From Verrucomicrobiales bacterium (lineage in GTDB: Bacteria; Verrucomicrobiota; Verrucomicrobiia; Verrucomicrobiales; V1-33), in contig JAGNEJ010000031.1 in the NCBI GenBank assembly GCA_018003315.1, forward strand, positions 1-45,315: a DNA stretch of 45,315 nt, in the 5' to 3' direction. The stretch's first letter is position 1. The number at the start of each line of letters is the position of its first letter. Below, piece by piece: positions 1-9,500 of this stretch. The notes beneath the pieces are model-generated. The model searched no databases and was not told the origin of the DNA. It saw nothing but the letters and a program-made list of their open reading frames with translations. The position numbers and the translations under genes are program-made.

Positions 1-118
1 AAGGGTGAGGAGCCCATGCGGGGGCGACGAATCAAAAGGTGACCATGAAATACGGGTGCCGACGCGTTTACCGAGCTTGCCACTGAAGTCATCGGTCAAG
101 GTTTTTTGAGGGATTTGT
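1..118. other. non-coding flank of IS110 remnant
   Basis: This stretch lies just past the stop of the transposase remnant and has no supported gene. In intact IS110-family elements the non-coding ends flank the transposase and, in one end, encode the bridge RNA. Nothing here can be assigned to such an RNA by eye. A T6 run sits at about 102-107. Confidence 0.3.
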
Positions 119-781
119 TCACATCTTTGCGGCGGGATTTTCTTGGGCTGGTTCCGTCTTGCCGTTCTGCTTTTGGCTGGCTTTGATCTCGGCGATCTTC
201 GCAACCAGGGGACTGCCTTTGGCAGCGAGTGCGGCTTCGTATCTGGCCTCGTCATAGGGCACGCCGTCCTGCCAACAGCGCCAGAGGATGCGCTGCCATT
301 TGAAGGCCAAAGCCCTGAGTGCGGTGTGGTGCAGCTTTCCCGCTGCGATCTGGCTTTCGTAAAAGGCTTTGGCCCAAGCGCTTTTAGGGATCGATTCGCC
401 CGCCCATTCGTGGAAGGTCTGCCGATCGAAGCGCGGGCAGGCGGTGCGGCGCACGGTGAGGTTCTTCTTCCCGCTCTGGCGGCGGATGGGCGCGATGCCG
501 GTGCGGCTTTGCAGGGCGCTGGCGCTCTCATACGCACCTCGTTCCTCGCCCATGACGGCAGCGAGGCGGGGTGCGAAAACCGGGCCGCTGCCGGGCAGGG
601 AGTCGAAGAGGGCGGCATCGGGGTGCTGCGCATAAATTTCCGCGATGGCTTTGTCGTAGCGGGCGATGTGCCGCGTCAGCACGGCGGTCTCCTCGGCCAG
701 GCGCTGGAGCTTGAGCCGGGAGGCGGCGAGCACGGCGGCATCCGCCGTGCAATGATCCAGCGGCCTTGCACTTCTGGCTTG
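119..781 (-). pseudogene. IS110-family transposase, C-terminal remnant
   Basis: The minus-strand reading frame encodes the C-terminal (Transposase_20-type) half of an IS110-family DEDD transposase. The conserved stretch around L-F-D-S-L-P-G-S-G-P, followed by A-L-Q-S-R-T-G-I-A-P and R-R-Q-S-G-K-K, is typical of the family helix-hairpin-helix region and catalytic-serine region. The N-terminal RuvC-like DEDD catalytic half is absent. The first start-like codon in frame is GTG at 733, but family-like sequence (A-R-P-L-D-H) continues upstream to about 781 with no start, so the copy is 5'-truncated. The break falls within about 40 bp of the ATG of the secreted protein gene at 818, which reads the other way. 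A perfect hairpin (9-bp arms, 730-750) lies inside the remnant. The protein cannot be active as it stands. Confidence 0.75.
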
Positions 782-808
782 TCGGCGGAAGGCGTCACGA
801 GGTATCCT
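779..808 (+). promoter_or_regulatory. possible promoter of the secreted beta-helix gene
   Basis: TTGTCG at 779-784 and TATCCT at 803-808 are separated by 18 bp and end 9 bp before the ATG at 818. The match to a sigma-70 promoter is partial. If real, the transcript would have a very short leader, and the -35 element would lie at the edge of IS110-derived DNA. Confidence 0.25.
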
Positions 809-817
809 GCCACGATC

Positions 818-3800
818 ATGAAACGGCTTCCCCCTGCGCTGCTCTTGTTTGGACTCAGTTCGTTTTTGTCAGGCCCCGTTCGGGCGGCCACGTTCACTGT
901 CACCAGCACCGCGGACGCCGGAGGCGGTTCGCTGCGCGAGGCGGTCAGCCTGGCCGATGCTGCGCCGGGGGCGGATGAAATCGTGTTCGATACGGCAGGC
1001 GTGTTTGCAACGCCGCAGGCGATCACGCTCAATTCGCCGCTTTCCTTTGCGGGGACGCTCACCATTACCGGGCCGCAGCCGGTGCAGCACCGGGTGGCGC
1101 TGCGCGGAGCAGCGGCGGGTACGCGGCTGTTCGCGCCGAATGGCAGCGCGGTGACACTGACGCTCAGCGACCTGCTGGTGGAGGATGCGCACGCAGTCGG
1201 ACCGAATGCTGGCGGCGGTGTGATGCGGGCGGGTGCGGGCACGGTGGTGACGTTGAACGCAAACCGCTGCATTTTCGACGACTGCGTGGCGGATGGCCTC
1301 GGGGGGCTGTTCCGTTTTGCCACGGCCACGATGACACTGACCGACTGCACCTTCACCGACAATGCTGCCCTGGGTGGTGCGCTGCTTTATGTGGAAACGG
1401 GCTTCGTAACGATCCGCGGAGGGGCGACTGCGCGCAACGCAAGCACCGGAGCTGGCACGCATTCGGGCGATTTGGTGGGGATCGAGCGGGGCTCGCTGAG
1501 GCTGGACGCCGTGGAAATGAGCGAAACCACGGCAGCGAACCTGGCACCGCTGGTCATTGAAGTGGGCCTCTACACCGGCAACGCGGCCACGCGTGGCATC
1601 GTGCCCGTGACGATGACGAACTGCAACTTTCACGACAACGAGGGTGCGGTGTTGAAATCCAACGGCGGGCCGATCACGGCGGCGGGCTGCACGTTCACCG
1701 ACAACGCCGGGTTGGTTCTCAGCGGCGGTCTTTTCGACGACGCCATCACGATCAGCAGTTGCACATTCACTGGCAACGATGGCCTGGCCTCCAACGACGG
1801 CACGATCACCGTGGAGGACACGGTGGCAGAGGACAATGGCATGAGCTTCGTCGCGGGTGCAGCCCTCACGCTGAGGCGGGTGACCTTGCGGCAGAATGAT
1901 GCATTGCCTTCGTCGCAAGGCACCCTGACGGCGGAGGACTGCGAATTTCACCAGAATGCTGGCACGCTGGGATACGGCACGGGGACGATCCGCGACATCA
2001 CGCTGCGGCGCTGCGCGGTCACGGCGACGACGGGCGCGGCGGTCGGCTACGAGATGCCGGGCCTCGTCACCGCCGGCACGTCGGTGTGGCTGGTGGGGCG
2101 GAACGTGCTGCTGGAAAGCTGCACGCTGGACGGTAACACCGGCACCGCGGAGGTTTTCACCACCGCCAAGCTGCTCAACTGCACCTTCTCCAGCAACAGC
2201 GGCCAGGCCGTGGTCGTCACAGGGGGCACCGATGACAGCACGCCGGACCTGACCGTGCAGAACTGCGTCTTTTCCGGAAACACGGTCACCAACGCGGGCG
2301 GATTGATCCTGCAGGCGACCGATCCGCTCCGGAGCTTCGGTGGAAATTTCATCGACGCCACGCAGCCGTTGACGTGGTTTAATGGCAATCCCGGACCCGG
2401 CGACCAAATCGGCACACCGGCCACGCCCCTCAACGCGCTGCTCGGTCCGCTAAGAGACTGGGGCGGCGGCGGCAGATCGCGGATGCCGCTGGCAGGAAGT
2501 CCGCTCATCGACGGGGGGCACCCCGCTCCGGCGGCACCGGACTACCAGGAGCCGATTCTCGATCAGACGGGCCGCCCGCGGGTGACCGGCGTGAAGGTGG
2601 ACACCGGCGCGGTGGAGGCGCTGAACCAGTTCATCGTCACCAACACGAACAGCAATGGTGCGGGATCGTTTCGTGACGCAGTGAACTCGGCCGCGGGATT
2701 GCAGAATGGCGAGGTGGTCTTCGACTCGGAGTTCTTCGCCATCCAGCAGACGATCACCCTGGCAAGTCCGGTCGGGATTTCCGCGAGCGTGAAAATCAGC
2801 GGCCCGCCGGCCGGGGTAGCCCTGAGCGGCGGCAACGCCAACCGCCTGCTCAACATCACCGGCGCGACGACGCAGTGCGTGATCGAACGCGTGCAATTTA
2901 AGCTAGGCGAGTCAGCGGCCGACGGCGGTGCGGTGAACATGGCAACCGGCGGCGGCGGTCTGTTGACCCTGCGCGAGTGTCTTTTCAGTCAAAACCACAG
3001 CGGCGGACGCGGTGGGGCGCTGGCGATCAGCGGCGGCACGGTCAAGGCGACCAACTGCCTGTGGAATAACAACACGGCTGATCTCACCGGCGGTGGCGTG
3101 GTGGTGGTGGGACCGGGCGTCGGCTACTTTACAAACTGCACGATGAGCGCCAACTCCGCCCAACGAGGAGGCGGCGGGTTGGTGGCGGACAACGGGGGGG
3201 CGACCCTCATCAACTGCACGGTGACCAGCAACACCGCCGACAGCGACACCAATGACGACGGCAACGGCGGCGGTCTGCGCGTGGTCGGAGGCGCCACCCC
3301 TCTGCGCCTCGGCAACTCCGTGGTCTCCGGGAACACCGACGCCTCCACCGGCGGCGGAGCCGTCATTCACCCGGACATCTCCGGAGCGTTTGAAACGTTG
3401 GGTCACAACTTCATCGGCAAACGCGAGGGGCAGACGGCCAATGGCACGCAAGTCACGCATGGAGTCCTGGGCGACCAAGCGGGCACCAGCGCCACGCCGC
3501 TGAATCCGGACCTCGCCGCGCTGGCGCAAAACGGCGGGCTGTTTCGCACGCAAAAACCGAATGCGGGCAGCCCCCTCATCGACACCGGGGATGCCGCGCT
3601 GCTCACCGATGCGGCATGGCCGGCGGCTCCGGTTTACGACGCGCGGGTCCAGTTCCGCACCGTGGCGGCGGCCCCGGACATCGGTGCGGTGGAGGCGTCC
3701 GATGTCGCTCTCATCCAGTTCTTCGTCGAAAGCCCCCCCGCAAGCGTGGAGGAGGGTGCGCCCGGCTCGCAGGCCCGCTACGTGCTGCGCCGCTCGCTGC

Positions 3801-5524
3801 CAGGCGTGGCGGTGGATGTTTTGTTAGTCAGGAGCCTGGTTTCCACGGCGGCGGCCACCGATTTTACCCTAACCGGTCCGGGCGTCTGGAGTTTGAGCGA
3901 CGCATCATGGACGGCGCGGTTTTCCGCTGCCGAACTGGAAAAGATCGTGTTGCTCGTGCCGCTGGACGACCCCGTGTTCGAGGGCAATGAGACCGCCATC
4001 GTCTTCGCCACGCCGACCCTGACCTACCTGGTGCAGACCGCGCCGCAGGCCGAGCGCACGACGATGATCGTCAGCAACGAACTGCTGGTCACCAACACCA
4101 ATGACAGTGGAGCCGGCAGCTTGCGCACCGTGCTGACCGGACCTGCCGCGCTGGTCGCGCCAATGATCGTTTTCGATCCGGCGGTGTTTTCCATCCCGCG
4201 GACGATCACGCTGGCGTCGCCCATCAGCGTCGGATCGGCGGTGAGCGGGCGCACGGTGCAAGGGCCGCCGGTGCCGCTGACCCTGTCGGGCGGCGGAACT
4301 TCCCGCATCATTTACACTCATCAGGGGGCGGTGCTGGCATTGCAAGACCTCAACATCGCCAATGGCAGCTCCGTTGCCGCACTGCCGGGGGACGACAGTG
4401 GACTTTCCGCCCTGACGGTTGACGGCGGATCCAGCCTCACGCTGCGGCGCTGCTGTGTGCGTAACTGCGCCAGCCTTTCCAGCGGCGGCGCGGTGTTGGT
4501 CGGATTCGGCTGTCGGCTCGATGCGGAGAACTGCACCTTCTCCCAGAACACCGCGCCGAAACACGGGGGGGCGATTTACGTCTGGCCAGACGGTCAGGCC
4601 ACGCTCACCCACTGCACGCTGGCGGAAAACCACGCCGACACCGACCTGAGCGGCGACGGCGAGGGTGGCGCGGTTTACATCGCCCCGAATGACAACAGCG
4701 GCGCCTTTTTCAGCGACGGATTCCTCTCCATCCAAGGCTGCCACGTTTCGCTCAACACCGATCAACTCGCCCACGTCGAGACGGACTACTTCCACCGCGC
4801 CCGACACATCGCCCTGCCAAATCCCTCCACCGGTGCCTTGCACAATGGCGGGGGCAATTTTTTCACCTCCCCCTTCGATCAGGGTTGGCTGCCCAATGAC
4901 GACGTGCTCGCGTCGCAAAACGGCTGGGTGGCCAATGCCGGGGGGCTGGTCCTCCCGCTGGCTTACAGCGGCGGACCAACCATGACTTACGCACTGGCCG
5001 CCAACAGCCCGGCTCGCGGCGCCTGCCACCATTTTTTCTCGCTAACCGATCAGCGCGGCATTGCCCGTGACAACATCTCCGACGCCGGAGCATTCAATCT
5101 GGCCTCGGAGAGCTACGAGTTCTGGGCCGCCTACCGTTTCCCGCCCGGGGCATCGCAGGCCGACCGCGACGACGATCCTGACAGCGATGGGGTGGCCAAT
5201 CTAATGGAGCAGGTAATGGGCACCGATCCCACTGATGGCGAGAGCGTGGACATGCTCCAACTCGATGTGTCAATGATCATCGGACCAAACTTCACCACCT
5301 ACGATGTGGCCCTGATTTTTCCGCGTTCGCCGCGCGTTGGCACAAACCACCTCCTGATCGAACGCAGCACGGATTTGCTCAATTGGCAGGTGATCGAAAC
5401 GACCGACACCGTATCCGCACAGGGCGAACGGGAAATCATCATCGCCAACATGGACTACGAACCCTTCGATCCCCGCCGCGAAGATCCGGTGGCCTTTTTC
5501 CGGCTGAAGGCCGTGGAACCGTGA
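818..5524 (+). CDS. giant secreted right-handed beta-helix protein with Calx-beta-like domain
   Basis: This is a 1568-residue secreted protein. I chose ATG 818 because it begins a clear signal peptide (K-R-L basic start, hydrophobic core, cleavage near A-R-A about residue 23), although the frame is open further upstream into IS DNA. Three passenger modules follow, each opening with a related V-T-x-T-x-x-x-G-x-G-S motif and continuing as parallel beta-helix repeats rich in N-C-T-F and G-G-A: about residues 24-600, 604-960 and 1088-1430. A Calx-beta-like domain sits between modules two and three (about 965-1085). The C-terminus has a Ca-binding D-R-D-D-D-P-D-S-D-G loop (about 1447) and a beta module ending in A-F-F-R-L that recurs in three other proteins here. 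It resembles CSLREA/Pmp-type surface proteins. The ligand or substrate is unknown; adhesion or polysaccharide binding is an inference. Confidence 0.85.
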   Translation: MKRLPPALLLFGLSSFLSGPVRAATFTVTSTADAGGGSLREAVSLADAAPGADEIVFDTAGVFATPQAITLNSPLSFAGTLTITGPQPVQHRVALRGAAAGTRLFAPNGSAVTLTLSDLLVEDAHAVGPNAGGGVMRAGAGTVVTLNANRCIFDDCVADGLGGLFRFATATMTLTDCTFTDNAALGGALLYVETGFVTIRGGATARNASTGAGTHSGDLVGIERGSLRLDAVEMSETTAANLAPLVIEVGLYTGNAATRGIVPVTMTNCNFHDNEGAVLKSNGGPITAAGCTFTDNAGLVLSGGLFDDAITISSCTFTGNDGLASNDGTITVEDTVAEDNGMSFVAGAALTLRRVTLRQNDALPSSQGTLTAEDCEFHQNAGTLGYGTGTIRDITLRRCAVTATTGAAVGYEMPGLVTAGTSVWLVGRNVLLESCTLDGNTGTAEVFTTAKLLNCTFSSNSGQAVVVTGGTDDSTPDLTVQNCVFSGNTVTNAGGLILQATDPLRSFGGNFIDATQPLTWFNGNPGPGDQIGTPATPLNALLGPLRDWGGGGRSRMPLAGSPLIDGGHPAPAAPDYQEPILDQTGRPRVTGVKVDTGAVEALNQFIVTNTNSNGAGSFRDAVNSAAGLQNGEVVFDSEFFAIQQTITLASPVGISASVKISGPPAGVALSGGNANRLLNITGATTQCVIERVQFKLGESAADGGAVNMATGGGGLLTLRECLFSQNHSGGRGGALAISGGTVKATNCLWNNNTADLTGGGVVVVGPGVGYFTNCTMSANSAQRGGGGLVADNGGATLINCTVTSNTADSDTNDDGNGGGLRVVGGATPLRLGNSVVSGNTDASTGGGAVIHPDISGAFETLGHNFIGKREGQTANGTQVTHGVLGDQAGTSATPLNPDLAALAQNGGLFRTQKPNAGSPLIDTGDAALLTDAAWPAAPVYDARVQFRTVAAAPDIGAVEASDVALIQFFVESPPASVEEGAPGSQARYVLRRSLPGVAVDVLLVRSLVSTAAATDFTLTGPGVWSLSDASWTARFSAAELEKIVLLVPLDDPVFEGNETAIVFATPTLTYLVQTAPQAERTTMIVSNELLVTNTNDSGAGSLRTVLTGPAALVAPMIVFDPAVFSIPRTITLASPISVGSAVSGRTVQGPPVPLTLSGGGTSRIIYTHQGAVLALQDLNIANGSSVAALPGDDSGLSALTVDGGSSLTLRRCCVRNCASLSSGGAVLVGFGCRLDAENCTFSQNTAPKHGGAIYVWPDGQATLTHCTLAENHADTDLSGDGEGGAVYIAPNDNSGAFFSDGFLSIQGCHVSLNTDQLAHVETDYFHRARHIALPNPSTGALHNGGGNFFTSPFDQGWLPNDDVLASQNGWVANAGGLVLPLAYSGGPTMTYALAANSPARGACHHFFSLTDQRGIARDNISDAGAFNLASESYEFWAAYRFPPGASQADRDDDPDSDGVANLMEQVMGTDPTDGESVDMLQLDVSMIIGPNFTTYDVALIFPRSPRVGTNHLLIERSTDLLNWQVIETTDTVSAQGEREIIIANMDYEPFDPRREDPVAFFRLKAVEP

Positions 5525-5594
5525 TGCCTCCATGTGAAGTGCGGGACAGATTCCCCTTGCCATGCACTCCGCCCTTTGCTCCTGATGCAGAGTC

Positions 5595-6440
5595 ATGAAA
5601 ATCGGATTCAACCTTCTGCTCTGGACCACCCACTTCGTCGAAGATCAGTTTTCCCTGCTGGGCAAACTCAAGACCACCGGTTACGACGGGGTGGAGATTC
5701 CCATTTTTGACACGAGCGATCCGGCGCACTTCAAAAAAATCGGACAGGCACTGAAGGATAACGGCTTGCAGGCCACGGCGGTGACAGTTTGTCCCGACGA
5801 GGCGCACAATCCGATTTCGCCTGATGCTGCAAATCGTCAGGGCGGGCTGGACCATTTGAAAAAGGTCATCGACTGCGGTCAAAATGCGGGCATTCAACTG
5901 CTCTGCGGACCCTACTATCAAGTGCTTGGCCAATTCTCCGGAGCCTATCCCACCCAGGCGGAACTGGAACGCGCCGCAGAGGTGCACCGTGCGCTTGCAG
6001 ACCATGCCCAGCAGGCTGGCATCACCCTGGCCATTGAAAGCCTGAACCGGTTCGAAGCCCACCTGCTGAACACCATCGCCCAGGCCAAGGCTTATGTAAA
6101 ACTGGTGAACCATCCGAATTTCGGAACCATGTTCGACACCTTCCACGCGAACATTGAGGAGAAGAATCCCCTCGGAGCCCTGCAGGACGGTTACGATGTG
6201 GTGCGCCACGTCCACATCAGCGAGAACGACCGCGGCACGCCGGGCAAGGGGCACAACCCCATTGCCGAAGTGCTGGCCTTCCTGAAGGGGAAAAACTTCG
6301 CCGGCTGGACCACGATTGAGGCTTTCGGAGGCTTTCTGCCCGATCTGGCTGCCGCCACCCGCGTCTGGCGCGACTTCTTTCCGAATGTCGAGGAAGTCTA
6401 TGAGGAAGGCTTCGGATACATCAAAAAGTGCCTCGCCTAA
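5595..6440 (+). CDS. sugar epimerase/isomerase, D-tagatose/D-psicose 3-epimerase-like TIM barrel
   Basis: This 281-residue protein belongs to the xylose isomerase-like / AP endonuclease 2 TIM-barrel family. It matches the tagatose/psicose 3-epimerase branch: I-E-S-L-N-R-F-E with metal ligand E148, M-F-D-T-F-H-A-N-I-E-E with D181, H-V-H-I-S-E-N-D-R-G with H207, and I-E-A-F with E242. These are the four metal ligands expected, so it should be active. There is no signal peptide, so it is cytoplasmic. Family enzymes epimerise keto-sugars at C3 or isomerise small keto-acids such as hydroxypyruvate, and substrate cannot be read from sequence. The next gene, 146 bp on, encodes a DUF1080/PVC dehydrogenase fusion, which hints at a role in catabolism of oxidised (3-keto) sugars. 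That link is inference. Confidence 0.85.
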   Translation: MKIGFNLLLWTTHFVEDQFSLLGKLKTTGYDGVEIPIFDTSDPAHFKKIGQALKDNGLQATAVTVCPDEAHNPISPDAANRQGGLDHLKKVIDCGQNAGIQLLCGPYYQVLGQFSGAYPTQAELERAAEVHRALADHAQQAGITLAIESLNRFEAHLLNTIAQAKAYVKLVNHPNFGTMFDTFHANIEEKNPLGALQDGYDVVRHVHISENDRGTPGKGHNPIAEVLAFLKGKNFAGWTTIEAFGGFLPDLAAATRVWRDFFPNVEEVYEEGFGYIKKCLA

Positions 6441-6491
6441 CGCGGGGAGACTGGATTTCCATTCGCGGCATGGCGCGACGGCAGGGGCTTC

Positions 6492-6521
6492 CGTTGTCGG
6501 GTAATGAAAGGTTCCCGACGG
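6492..6521 (+). terminator. weak hairpin after epimerase gene
   Basis: GTTGTCGGG and CCCGACGGC can pair over nine positions (two G-U) around a 12-nt loop, 50 bp past the epimerase stop. No U-tract follows, so termination is uncertain. Confidence 0.25.
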
Positions 6522-6586
6522 CAATGCGTGAAAGCGGTCGGCGAGAAATTTCTTGTCATGCCGTCTGGGGTTTGGTCGAGTAGGCC

Positions 6587-9500
6587 ATGCACTTTCGTTG
6601 CCTTTTCGCCTTGTGTCTGACCGGATTCTGTTGGCCTGCACCGCTTTTAGCTGAGCCTCCGGCGGCCACGGACAAGGCGGTGCCGATTTTTGACGGGAAA
6701 ACGCTCGAAGGCTGGGAGGGAAATCGGACACTGTGGCAGGTGCTCGACGGGGCGATTTCCGGCGGATCGCTTACGGAGACGGTAAAGGAGAACGACTTCC
6801 TCGCCAGCCGCAAGGAATACGGCAATTTCATCCTGAGGCTCAAGATCAAGCTGACCGGCACCGACGGGTTCATCAACAGCGGCGTGCAGATCCGTTCGCA
6901 GCGCGTTCCGAATTCCTCGGAAATGGCGGGCTACCAGTGCGACTACGGAGACCCCAACTGGTGGGGCAGCATTTACGATGAAAGCCGCCGCAACCGACTG
7001 ATGGCCCAGAGTGACATGAAACGCCTGGGGCCGGTCATCAAGCGCAGCGACTGGAACGACTATGTCATCAAAGCCGACGGCCCGCGCATCCAGACGTGGA
7101 TCAACGGAGGGCAGGGCGTGGACTATGTCGAGGCGGACGAAAACATTGTTCAGAGCGGCCGCATCGGGCTGCAGGTTCACGGCGGCGGCAAGACCTTGGT
7201 CCAGGTGAAGGACATCACCATTGAGGAACTTCCAGCCACTCCCGCAAAACCAAAACTGGTGCCGGCTCCGCCGCCCGCCAAGGTCCGCAATCTGAATGAA
7301 GGAGCGCTTTCTGCAGCGGACCAGCAGAAGCTCTTTACTCTGCCGCCGGGATTCGAATTGGAACTGGTGGCCGAAGAACAGGAGGGCATCGGCAAATTTG
7401 TCAGTGTGGCATGGGATCACCACGGGCGGCTGTGGACCATGACCGCGCTGGAATATCCGGTGGATGCCAACGAAAACCGGGCGGCCGCCGAAGCGCTCTA
7501 TGCCGGACGGGGGAAGGACAAGGTGCTGGTCTATGATTTTGCCTCCCGCGGCGGTGCGGACCAATTGCCGACCTATCAAAAGTCGCCGCAGATTTTTGCC
7601 GACGGTCTGGCGATCCCGCTCGGAATGCTGCCCTATCGCGACGGAGCGATCGTTCAGCATGGCAAAGAGGTTGTCTTCCTGCGCGACACCGACGGCGACG
7701 GCAAGGCGGACCGGCGGGAAGTGCTGCTGGAAGGCGTTGGCATCGATGACAGCCATCTGTTCCTGCATGGTTTCACCCGCGGGCCGGGCAACTGGATTTA
7801 CACCGCCCAGGGGGCCTTCAACCACTCGATGATCAAGGCCGGTGACGGCAGCGTCACGCAGTGGAATTTCTGCAAGCTGGGACGGTTTACTCCGGACGGG
7901 CGGAGATTTGAACTGGTTGCCGCAGGCCTGAATAACATTTGGGGATTTGTCATCGACCGCAGCGGACGGATGTGGGGCCAGGAGGCCAACGATCTCGGCT
8001 ATCCGGTGACGCCGCTGGCAGTGGGGGACAATTATCCCGGCATCGGCGATGAAAGGCTCAAGCCGTATGCACCGGTGCGTCCGGCTCCAGTCAGGGACTG
8101 GCAGGCTGGAGGCACTGGATTGTCAGGCCTTGCCTTGCAGGAGGACGCCGGAACCTGGCCGGAGCCGCATGGTCCATCCGCTGCGGGCAGCGGACGCACT
8201 TTCTACCTGGCAAACCCCATCACCAACCGCATTCAGATGACGCAGGCCATTGATGACGGGAGCAGTCATTTCGCCTTCACCGCTGCGAGGGATTTTGTGC
8301 GCTGCGGCGATCCATGGTTTCGCCCGGTGCATGTTGATTTTGGCCCCGACGGCTGTCTTTACATCGTTGACTGGTACAACAAAATCATCTCGCACAACGA
8401 GGTGCCGCGGACGCATCCGGAACGCGACAAAACTCGGGGCCGCATCTGGCGGGTCCGGCACACGGCACAGAAAACCGCGCCCATTCCTGACATTGCCGCC
8501 CTCACGGATGCGGATCTCAGGGCATTCCGCCCCGTCAGCCGTTGGGCGGAAAAAACGGCCTGGGCTGAAAGGGTGGATCGCGGGCAGATCGACCCGAACA
8601 CCGGATGGCCGCGGCTGGACCTGCGCTGGGAACTGGCCGGAAAATCGCTGGAGGAAATGGCCGCAATGACTCCGGCGGCGGATGGCAGTTACGACGTGGA
8701 TTTTCTGCGCTACATGATCCGTGCAGAACTCGAACGCCGCGGCGGGGAACTGGCGGCCTTTCTGGATGCCGCAGGCGGTTCCAAAAATCCGGAATTTGTG
8801 CTCCTGTCGATGCAGGCGATGGACGGCAGGGCAGCGGCAGTGAGGCTGGCAAAATTGCTGCCGCACGTAACACGGCCGCTGAATGACGAGGAGTTGCTGC
8901 GCCTCGCAGAATTTCCGGACGAACCAGGCGTTGGTGAGGCGCTGCGCGTCTTGTTCAGCAAGGCCGCAACGCTGGATGCGCTGGTTCGGCTCAAAAATCG
9001 TCTGGATTCCCGGAAACTTGCCCCGCTGCTGGAATCGGTCGTGCGCGATCTGCTGCCAGGAAAGCCTGATCTGGGCACCAGGCTCGTTGCCGGCTTTCAA
9101 TTGAAATCCCTGGAGCCGGAAGTGGCGGCAGTGGTTGAAAAATCTCCTTCCGCCGCGTCCTTGCAAACCCTGCGGCAGGTTGGTTCCACGCGGGCGGACT
9201 TGTTTCTGAAACTCGTGAGATCTCCAGATGAGGGCATTCGCGGCGAAGCACTGCTGTGTCTCGCGGCCACGCCTGACAAACTGCTGCCGCTGTGGAAAGA
9301 GCTGAATGCCACGGAACGCAGAAGCGCGGTGGACGGACTGACCGGCACAAAACCTGGCGCAGCGGCACTGGTTGCCGCCGTTCAATCCGGCGTCGTACCA
9401 GAAGAGGATCTGGACGGCCCCGTGGTGGAGAAGTTGCAGATGGTGCTGGGGGACAAGGACCCCGGATTGGCTGCCTTGCTGGAGAAGTTGGCGGATCTAT

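Noticed and set aside
143-817. N-terminal extension of the beta-helix protein from 143
   Set aside because: This part is antisense to the transposase remnant; the signal peptide begins at 818.
869-2407. Long minus-strand open frame opposite the beta-helix gene (512 codons)
   Set aside because: It is arginine- and histidine-rich, without domains, and is the expected antisense shadow of a high-GC gene with strong protein signals on the plus strand.
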